A DNA stretch of 64,000 nt from the NCBI GenBank assembly GCA_902595755.1, contig CACJRF010000008.1:1-64000 (forward strand), given 5' to 3'. Position numbers and translations under genes: made by a program. Below, piece by piece: positions 58,834 to 64,000 of the stretch. Each line of letters starts with the position of its first letter. Position 1 is the stretch's first letter. This DNA comes from an uncultured Alphaproteobacteria bacterium. GTDB lineage: Bacteria; Pseudomonadota; Alphaproteobacteria; Methylaequorales; Methylaequoraceae. The notes beneath the pieces are model-generated. The model was not told the DNA's origin. It worked only from the letters and a program-made list of their open reading frames with translations, and ran no database searches.

Positions 58834-59400
58834 TTATAGAAAAAAATATAGTAATAAAATCACTATAAATATCAAACTTAAAGTACCAATATATTTTGGA
58901 ATTAACTCATTAGCTTTTTCCTGAAATTTATAAAATAAATAACAAACTAAAAAAAATCTTAATCCACGAGAAATAAAAGATAAAAGAATAAATAATGCAA
59001 AATTTAAGCTCATAATTCCAGATGCAAAGCATGTTACTTTAAATGGAAAAGGAGAAAATCCACCAATTAATATTAAAGCTATACCATATTCTTTAAATTG
59101 TAAAATAAACGAATTTAGCTTGGCACTAATTGATGGATAGTATTCCAAGAAGAAAAGATTTGCTTGGTCCCATAAAAGTAATCCAATAAAAAAGGAAAAA
59201 CACCCCCCTAGTACAGAGAATATTGTAGTCATTAAGGCGATATGTAAATAATTTTTTTTATTTGCTAAAACAAATGGAATTATAAAAATATCAGTAGGTA
59301 GCGGAAAAATAATTGACTCAAAAAAAGATATTAAGTACAAGTAGTACTTATTTTTTTTCTGATTACATTTTAATAAAATTAATTCATATAACGCTTTCAT
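58834..59400 (-). CDS. YqaA family (DedA/SNARE-associated) membrane protein
   Basis: A 188-residue protein with about five hydrophobic segments, including SFFESIIFPLPTDIFIIPFVLANKK (the DedA-type Pro-rich re-entrant motif) and GFSPFPFKVTCFASGIMSLNFALFILLSFISRGLRFFLV. The fold is that of the DedA/VTT transport family, which includes lipid scramblase-like and undecaprenyl-phosphate transport proteins, but YqaA itself has no known substrate. In many relatives yqaA lies beside dsbB; here an FkbM gene is between. Confidence 0.82.
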   Translation of the reverse strand: MKALYELILLKCNQKKNKYYLYLISFFESIIFPLPTDIFIIPFVLANKKNYLHIALMTTIFSVLGGCFSFFIGLLLWDQANLFFLEYYPSISAKLNSFILQFKEYGIALILIGGFSPFPFKVTCFASGIMSLNFALFILLSFISRGLRFFLVCYLFYKFQEKANELIPKYIGTLSLIFIVILLLYFFL

Positions 59401-59436
59401 ATTTTAAATTTCAATTTTAAGTAATTTTAATCTTAT

Positions 59437-60129
59437 TTATTTGGAGTCAATAAATTTCATTGCCTCTTTACACGAAATAATTGGAAGTTTTCTAAAGTAT
59501 TTATTATAAAATGTCTCAAATCTTTCTTTTTCAAGTCCCTTTAAAACCCTATAATCATAGTTTTTTTTTTTTTTTAAGATACCAACACCATGATCAATAT
59601 TAACAATCCTAAAATCTAAATTTTTTGACAAGTTTAATTCAACTGCAACTTTCCATACATCACCCGTCCATGTTTTATTCCTCTGCGGAACAAACTCCTC
59701 ATCAGCATTTTGTGGTAACAGGTCATGGAGTAAAATTATACCGTTTGGTTTTAGAAATTTTAAAGCATTTATACAATCTTTCTGGCATTGCTTATAATGA
59801 TGTAGGCCATCAATAAAAATCACATCAAAAAGTATTTTATTTTTTGAAAAGAATTCGTCGCTAGTCATTTTATAATTCCCACCACTTTGTGGATCAACTC
59901 CATATTTATTATTTTCTGAAAGATAAATTGTATCAAATACAGCGTTTTGAAAAACACCAATTTCAAGATATTTTGCTGTTTTTTGTGGAAATTTTCTTAA
60001 CGCTCTATGTATAAAGCTAATTCTATTAAAATTAGCTTTTTCAAAAAAAATTTTGTTTTTACTTTTTATTTTTAGTTTTTTTTTAATATACCAAAAGAAC
60101 TTATACTTTTTTAAATCTTCTAATTTCAT
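59437..60129 (-). CDS. Class I SAM-dependent methyltransferase (Methyltransf_24 type)
   Basis: A 230-residue protein with AKYLEIGVFQNAVFDTIYL (SAM-binding glycine-poor variant, near 52), NKYGVDPQSGGNYKMTSDEFF, and DVIFIDGLHHYKQCQKDCINALKFLKPNGIILLHDLLP, typical of Methyltransf_24 proteins found in polysaccharide gene groups. The N-terminal 40 residues are Lys-rich. The acceptor is not known. It is part of a minus-strand group with two glycan-related genes. Confidence 0.75.
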   Translation of the reverse strand: MKLEDLKKYKFFWYIKKKLKIKSKNKIFFEKANFNRISFIHRALRKFPQKTAKYLEIGVFQNAVFDTIYLSENNKYGVDPQSGGNYKMTSDEFFSKNKILFDVIFIDGLHHYKQCQKDCINALKFLKPNGIILLHDLLPQNADEEFVPQRNKTWTGDVWKVAVELNLSKNLDFRIVNIDHGVGILKKKKNYDYRVLKGLEKERFETFYNKYFRKLPIISCKEAMKFIDSK

Positions 60130-60145
60130 AATCTATTCTTTAAAG

Positions 60146-61105
60146 TTAGTTTTTATAATTTGAATCTGATTTGTATAATTTATTTAAATTTTGACTTATT
60201 GGAAGTAGAAAAAAAAATATATATATTCCTAAAAATTTTATATAAAATCGCCAAATTTTATTCTTAAAAACTATTTTTGATCTTATTAGGCAAAAATATT
60301 TGGAAAAAATTATTTTTTTAAATTGAGGAACTAAAAAGTTGAGATGAATTAAACTATCATTATTATTTACTCTTTTTATATAATTTACATATCTACACTT
60401 TGGTCTTAAAATCTCAAAAACTTTATTCATTCTTTTTAATCTGTAAGGGTTAGAAACTATATTTTTAACTTTAAAAAAAGGAAGTTTTCTATTTAAAAAT
60501 AAATCGATACATTTTTCATCAGCAAATAGGTCTCTAGAACAGTTTGTAAGAAGTGTATTGCATTTCATTCCATTTTTTAACAGCCCCTGAGTTAAACCAA
60601 TTTCATATTTTCTTACTAATTCACTTTTTGAGCTTACTTTTTTTATGCCTGAAAAAAAATCTTTAAAAAATTTACTGCTTAAACATTTTTTTTTAAAAAA
60701 AATAAAATAACTTTGAATATGGTAATTTTTTCCCTTGCCTGCGGAGGTAATACCCCAAAAATCACATTTTTGAAATTTAATATTTTCTAAAATAAGATTT
60801 AAATTCATAAATGGACCAATAACCGAGTCATTTATTAGAAGAATATTTTCTTTTTTTTTCTTTTTAATGAATTCCAATCCAACTTTCCAACTTCCGAAGT
60901 CCATTTCGTTATGTTCACTCACTATAACTTTTTCTACAAAACTTATTTTTTTTTGTTCTTTTTTTTTTATAGAAATATTACTAACAAAGATTATAGTGAA
61001 AAATTTACTGTATTTTTTAAGCGACTCAATTATGTGAAAATCAATAATTCCCATCCTGTCATAAAAGGCGTATATGAGATAGTTATTACTTGATTTATAT
61101 TTCAT
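60146..61105 (-). CDS. Rhamnan synthesis F (RgpF)-like glycosyltransferase-associated protein
   Basis: A 319-residue protein with YLIYAFYDRMGIIDFHIIESLKKYSKFFTIIFVSN at the N-terminus, EHNEMDFGSWKVGLEFI, ILLINDSVIGPFMNLNLILENI, CDFWGITSAG, IQSYFIFFKK and SELVRKYEIGLTQGLLKNG, which match the RgpF family. RgpF proteins take part in synthesis of rhamnose-containing and similar polymers. A hydrophobic segment near the C-terminus (WRFYIKFLGIYIFFFLLPI) may anchor it in the membrane. The exact sugar is unknown. Confidence 0.78.
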   Translation of the reverse strand: MKYKSSNNYLIYAFYDRMGIIDFHIIESLKKYSKFFTIIFVSNISIKKKEQKKISFVEKVIVSEHNEMDFGSWKVGLEFIKKKKKENILLINDSVIGPFMNLNLILENIKFQKCDFWGITSAGKGKNYHIQSYFIFFKKKCLSSKFFKDFFSGIKKVSSKSELVRKYEIGLTQGLLKNGMKCNTLLTNCSRDLFADEKCIDLFLNRKLPFFKVKNIVSNPYRLKRMNKVFEILRPKCRYVNYIKRVNNNDSLIHLNFLVPQFKKIIFSKYFCLIRSKIVFKNKIWRFYIKFLGIYIFFFLLPISQNLNKLYKSDSNYKN

Positions 61106-61109
61106 TTCA

Positions 61110-61850
61110 TCAAAATTTAAAATTTTTTAGATGTCTCCAAAGTCTTTTCAAACCCTTTGGTGCGTTTGTTTTTCTTCTTTTTGGCCATTTTCTTGTTGGG
61201 TCTAGTATTGTTCTATCTAGACCAATATCAATAACTGCCGGCTGCTCTATTATTACAGTATAAAATCCTTTATCCTTATACGTAACACCAATATCTAATT
61301 CATTTTTATATCCACTATATCCTCCTATCAGATTATAATCAGACATTCTTTTTATGCCCGGCCTAAAAGAAAAATAACCCCATTCCCAACCATCTTTACA
61401 AAATACCTTTCTAAAACCTATTTTTCCTACTTTTTGAAGGGTGCCATATTCAAAAATGTTAAGTCTACTTGCGCTTTCTTTACTTTCTAACCACACTTGA
61501 ATAATTTTTTCATCAGTAGACATAATTTTAAATGAATCTTCTATAAATTTTTCCCTTGTATAAACCCAATCGTCCTCACAATGAAAAATAAATGGTGTTT
61601 TCACTTTTTTATAAGTATCTACAATTGAGGTGATCTGACCTTTTTTTTTTTTATTAAAAATTAACTTTAACTTTTTGTCCCATTTTTTTCTGATATGGTT
61701 ATAAATTTCTTCATTCACAGAATCCTCAACGAGAAACAACTCCTTACATTTATAAGAGTTATATTTAAAAAAACTTTCTAGTGTTTTGTCTAGTAAGTCA
61801 ATCCTACCGCAACTAGTTAGAACAAAAGTGATTTCTTTTTTCATAATCAA
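61110..61850 (-). CDS. Glycosyltransferase, GT-A fold (family 2-like)
   Basis: A 246-residue protein beginning ITFVLTSCGRIDLLDKTLESFFKYNSYKCKELFLVED, the N-terminal nucleotide-sugar-binding part of GT2 enzymes, with the metal site TPFIFHCEDDWVYTREKFIED near 95. The rest includes KDGWEWGYFSFRPGIKRMSD, seen in glycan glycosyltransferases. No membrane segment is predicted. A tight spacing of 4 nt to the RgpF-like gene suggests co-expression. Donor and acceptor are unknown. Confidence 0.75.
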   Translation of the reverse strand: MIMKKEITFVLTSCGRIDLLDKTLESFFKYNSYKCKELFLVEDSVNEEIYNHIRKKWDKKLKLIFNKKKKGQITSIVDTYKKVKTPFIFHCEDDWVYTREKFIEDSFKIMSTDEKIIQVWLESKESASRLNIFEYGTLQKVGKIGFRKVFCKDGWEWGYFSFRPGIKRMSDYNLIGGYSGYKNELDIGVTYKDKGFYTVIIEQPAVIDIGLDRTILDPTRKWPKRRKTNAPKGLKRLWRHLKNFKF

Positions 61851-62091
61851 AATAATTATATTTTACTGATCCATCTTATCCAATAGAATTTAATAAATTC
61901 GCAATATTTATTAAACTTTTTTTTACAAAATGATATAAAATTTGATCCTATTCATAATTACAGGAAATTCAAACATAGTGAAAAAAAAAATCATTGATAA
62001 TTAAGTTGATTATTTATATCAATATCCAAAAATAAAATTTGTTCTAATAAACCTGAAATTTTCTATATAATAATCATAATTCTAAAAATTA
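61851..62091. other. AT-rich spacer before tRNA-Leu
   Basis: No ORF of coding appearance is seen. The spacer must contain the promoter of the minus-strand glycosyltransferase and that of the tRNA. TATAAT at 62066-62071 is a good -10 for the tRNA, with transcription starting near 62078, 14 nt before the tRNA. No clear -35 is at 17 nt distance. Confidence 0.4.
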
Positions 62092-62178
62092 GCCCCTATG
62101 GCGGAATTGGTAGACGCGACGGATTCAAAATCCGTTGAACTTCGGTTCATGTCCGTTCGAGTCGGACTAGGGGTACCA
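62092..62178 (+). tRNA. tRNA-Leu (anticodon CAA)
   Basis: A complete 87-nt tRNA with encoded CCA. The acceptor stem is GCCCCTA with TAGGGGT (first pair G-U), the discriminator is A, and the anticodon arm is ACGGA-TTCAAAA-TCCGT with CAA in the loop, reading UUG. The long variable arm TGAAC-TTCG-GTTCA marks it as class II Leu. The T arm is GTCCG-TTCGAGT-CGGAC. The 3' 57 nt are repeated exactly at 63355-63411. Confidence 0.95.
62122..62178 (+). repeat. 57-bp direct repeat, left copy (3' part of tRNA-Leu)
   Basis: From GATTCAAAATCC of the anticodon arm to the final CCA, these 57 bases equal 63355-63411. This is the usual crossover region used by tyrosine integrases at tRNA genes. The left copy belongs to the intact tRNA. 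Bases just outside the repeat differ (G versus T on the left, T versus C on the right), which sets the limits. Confidence 0.9.
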
Positions 62179-62221
62179 TATAAAGTGAATGGGGGTAAGG
62201 ATTTTTTGTTTACTAGTAATT

Positions 62222-62307
62222 TTCTTGAAAGAATTTTCCATTATTACAGACATCGACACTAATATTTTCATATGAGTAGAAAATAAACTAACAAAGTCTT
62301 TCAAGAA
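62222..62307. repeat. 11-bp inverted repeat pair in the tRNA islet
   Basis: TTCTTGAAAGA (62222-62232) and TCTTTCAAGAA (62297-62307) are perfect inverted copies 64 nt apart, in the noncoding part between tRNA-Leu and the methyltransferase gene. No coding sequence lies between the arms. They could be binding sites, ends of a small element, or a long-range hairpin. The 230-nt spacer 62179-62408 otherwise shows no convincing gene. Confidence 0.4.
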
Positions 62308-62408
62308 TAAAAATAATTACTTAATTAACTAATCTTCAATTACTAGGTATATCCGTGATTTAGTGCATTTTAATTTTAAACAAATTTATTAAATCTTTAG
62401 TTTTTGAA

Positions 62409-63122
62409 TTACCTGGGATCATATTGATACTTTTCAATCAATTTATTTATATCTGTATCTGTTTTTTTAAATCTAAGATGAGCAATTCTCCCAATTACTT
62501 CGATATCAAACAACTGATGAAGAATTTGGTAATAATTCCTATTTCTAAAGTCATCAACTATAATTGAAATCTTATCATTTTTACTTTTTAATAAAAATTT
62601 ATAAACAAAGAGACAGCATAAAACTCTATACCTTCCATCAATTAATACAAAATCTGGTTGTTTTTGATCTCTTATAATCTTTTTCAATATATAGCTTGCA
62701 TATTTGATTGCCCTTCTGTTTAAATAAAATCTTCTTATGCTCGAAAATACAGGTGTAGAAAAAAAGAAAACAACCCCAAGACTAACAAGTATATAATTTT
62801 CTTTAAAATTTGATTTTAAAAAATTAAAAAAATTTGCATCACTTTCAACAGCATAAAAATCTTTATCTAATTTTTTTGCAAGCAAGGTTGAATTCCCTGA
62901 GCCATATTCCAAATAGCACTTAGACTTTAAAAGTTTATAAAAATAGAAATTAGTTGCTTTCTTTGAACCAAAATTAATATGAGTTGACACATTGTAATTT
63001 GGTCTAATGTAACTTTTAAATCTTAAATAGTGATAAGGTATGCTAAAATTTCTAAAAATATAAAAAGGAATTAAAATTATTAAAATAAAGTAGCTATAAA
63101 ATCGGTAATTTTTTAGAAACAT
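62409..63122 (-). CDS. Membrane-anchored SAM-dependent methyltransferase-like protein (islet cargo)
   Basis: A 237-residue protein with an N-terminal membrane helix (YSYFILIILIPFYIFRNFSIP) and a class I methyltransferase-like core: KCYLEYGSGNSTLLAKKL (SAM motif), DFYAVESDANFFNFL, and PDFVLIDGRYRVLCCLF near 155. The acceptor is unknown. It is the only sizeable gene between the two copies of the tRNA-Leu 3' repeat, hence probably acquired. Its base composition and codons look as AT-rich as the neighbours by eye. Confidence 0.6.
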   Translation of the reverse strand: MFLKNYRFYSYFILIILIPFYIFRNFSIPYHYLRFKSYIRPNYNVSTHINFGSKKATNFYFYKLLKSKCYLEYGSGNSTLLAKKLDKDFYAVESDANFFNFLKSNFKENYILVSLGVVFFFSTPVFSSIRRFYLNRRAIKYASYILKKIIRDQKQPDFVLIDGRYRVLCCLFVYKFLLKSKNDKISIIVDDFRNRNYYQILHQLFDIEVIGRIAHLRFKKTDTDINKLIEKYQYDPR

Positions 63123-63156
63123 TTTTTGAATATAAATGCTTAATGTTTAATAATTA

Positions 63157-63255
63157 TTACAAACTAAAACCTCTGAATAAATCTTCCCATAATTCAGTAA
63201 ATTTCAAAAGCCTTACTCTCCATTTCATTGCTAAGGTTATTGCTTTCCCATTCAT
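63157..63255 (-). CDS. Candidate small protein of 32 residues in the islet
   Basis: An ATG-started frame too short for the ORF track encodes MNGKAITLAMKWRVRLLKFT, continuing ELWEDLFRGFSL and ending in TAA. It has two Trp, several Arg and a Met-rich start, which is unusual for random AT-rich sequence, and it could form an amphipathic helix. No ribosome-binding site is visible. It lies just upstream of the methyltransferase gene on the same strand and may be a gene or a remnant. No family is recognised. Confidence 0.3.
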   Translation of the reverse strand: MNGKAITLAMKWRVRLLKFTELWEDLFRGFSL

Positions 63256-63283
63256 AGGTAAATTTTAGAGATTTTGAAAAAAA

Positions 63284-63307
63284 AAGTGTGATAGTAAAGT
63301 GTGATAG
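63284..63307. repeat. Tandem copies of AAGTGTGATAG near the tRNA fragment
   Basis: AAGTGTGATAG occurs twice with a 13-bp period (63284-63294 and 63297-63307), ending 47 nt before the tRNA-Leu 3' copy. Short direct repeats flanking an att core resemble arm-type binding sites of tyrosine integrases. No integrase gene is seen in the islet. The 426-nt stretch 63123-63548 holds this repeat, the small ORF and the tRNA fragment. Confidence 0.45.
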
Positions 63308-63354
63308 AAAAAACTTTATCAATTGAAATCAACTACTTACAATCAAACGCAACT

Positions 63355-63411
63355 GATTCAAAATCCGTTGAACTTCGGTTCATGTCCGTTCGAGTCGGAC
63401 TAGGGGTACCA
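63355..63411 (+). repeat. 57-bp direct repeat, right copy (tRNA-Leu 3' fragment, probable attR)
   Basis: This is an exact copy of bases 62122-62178, the 3' part of tRNA-Leu(CAA) from the anticodon loop to CCA. It lacks the acceptor 5' strand and the D arm, so it is not a tRNA gene. Upstream of it, ACGCAACT resembles ACGCGACG of the intact tRNA with two differences in eight, so the copied region may once have been longer. It marks the end of a 1.2-kb islet. Confidence 0.9.
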
Positions 63412-63548
63412 CTTTCAGAGATAATATATTTAATATTGAGTGTTAGTAATATCACTTTTTATTCTTTGTAATAAAAATGATTTAATTTAAACTAATCATA
63501 TGGAACTTTATTGAAAGAAAAATTTAAACTGAATGGAAAAATATAAAA

Positions 63549-63947
63549 ATGCCTCATCTGCAGTTTGAGATAAATAAAAAGCTAGAAAAGAAATCTAAAA
63601 AAGAATTCATAATTTATATAGAGAAAAATTTTTCTAAAGTAATGCAAACTGGGACTGACCATATTGCTATAACGATTAGGGAATTAGAAAAAGAAAATGT
63701 AAGTCTTGGAAGAGTAAAAAATAATGACCACGTTTGCTTGATGAATTTAGATATTCGTTTAGGTAGAACAAAAAAGCAACAATTAGAATTAGTAAAGACT
63801 TTTATTATTGGAGTTGAAAAAATTTTTGGAATAAACAGAAATAATCAGTACGTAACATTTACTAATCATCAAGGAATTGAATTTAATTTCTATGAAAAAT
63901 CTCTTACGAATTGGGTTAAGAATGATAATCCAAATAAGGACTTATGA
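63549..63947 (+). CDS. Tautomerase/MIF-like small protein
   Basis: A 132-residue protein starting MPHLQFEINK. Pro directly after Met, with a following beta strand, is the catalytic feature of the tautomerase superfamily, and the length and KQQLELVKTFIIGVEKIFGI helix agree with a two-repeat subunit. The substrate is unknown. It lies just beyond the right tRNA fragment, so it may be chromosomal and not islet cargo. Upstream 63412-63548 has no gene, and the last 53 bases of the window show none. Confidence 0.6.
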   Translation: MPHLQFEINKKLEKKSKKEFIIYIEKNFSKVMQTGTDHIAITIRELEKENVSLGRVKNNDHVCLMNLDIRLGRTKKQQLELVKTFIIGVEKIFGINRNNQYVTFTNHQGIEFNFYEKSLTNWVKNDNPNKDL

Positions 63948-64000
63948 GTTCAATCATTCTTCAGTAGATAATATGTATTAAAATTTAAATACTTTCTGTT

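Noticed and set aside
62167-62271. 34-residue minus-strand ORF (MKILVSMS...) running into tRNA-Leu
   Set aside because: Its end is made of tRNA sequence, it has no ribosome-binding site, and the frame is open by chance.
63355-63411. Second tRNA-Leu gene
   Set aside because: Only the 3' part is present; the acceptor 5' strand and D arm are missing, so it cannot fold as a tRNA. Treated as an att-like repeat.

Overview
The window is strongly AT-rich and gene-dense, and most genes are typical of Alphaproteobacteria: leuCDB-asd, sdhCDAB-zapE-mdh-sucCD, DUF484-xerC, F-type ATPase without the Fo genes, the rplU-rpmA-obgE-proB-proA-nadD-rsfS-rlmH-gpmI-envC-ctpA string, metX-metW against hisC-tyrA, ftsE-ftsX, lysA-lptM-argH against tlpA, coq7-dsbB-yqaA. 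Very short spacers, overlapping genes and AT bias suggest a streamlined, probably free-living marine alphaproteobacterium. The exact lineage cannot be read from the sequence; the ethylmalonyl-CoA pathway genes argue against a typical SAR11 Pelagibacter.

Layout. 1-1955: end of the rpsP-rimM-trmD-rplS ribosome operon. 1977-6102: leucine (leuCDB) and aspartate-semialdehyde (asd) genes. 6102-16847: mesaconyl-CoA hydratase, succinate dehydrogenase, zapE, nadA, nadC, malate dehydrogenase, succinyl-CoA synthetase and an ACT-domain protein. 16844-18404 (minus): xerC and DUF484. 18467-25196: priA and atpHAGDC. 25193-34871 (minus): rppH to rplU. 35011-36914: phaA-phaB. 36911-39414 (minus): gloB, metW, metX. 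39499-41483: hisC, tyrA. 41472-47003 (minus): plsC, DUF218, ftsX, ftsE, lysA, lptM (missed by the ORF track), argH. 47018-47521: tlpA. 47513-52907 (minus): etfA, etfB, pduO-type adenosyltransferase, HIG1 protein, methylsuccinyl-CoA dehydrogenase and crotonyl-CoA carboxylase/reductase, divergent from ethylmalonyl-CoA mutase at 53037. 55016-57115: a NUDIX gene broken at an A9 tract, a carboxylesterase and an HNH protein. 57116-63122: coq7, dsbB, yqaA and accessory glycan/methyltransferase genes around tRNA-Leu(CAA). 63355-63411: an exact 57-bp copy of the 3' part of that tRNA. 63549-63947: a tautomerase-like gene.

How it works together. PhaA and PhaB make 3-hydroxybutyryl-CoA. Ccr, Ecm, Mcd and Mch carry out the central steps of the ethylmalonyl-CoA pathway of acetyl-CoA assimilation. 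The adjacent adenosyltransferase can supply the B12 cofactor for Ecm, and EtfAB can take electrons from Mcd. The products would feed the TCA enzymes encoded in the same window.

The main points for a second look are the A9 frameshift in the NUDIX gene, the tRNA-Leu 3' duplication enclosing a 1.2-kb islet, a natural Glu-to-Gln change in the FtsE Walker B motif, interlocked stop codons at convergent gene ends, and -10-like boxes placed 6-9 nt before start codons at divergent promoters.
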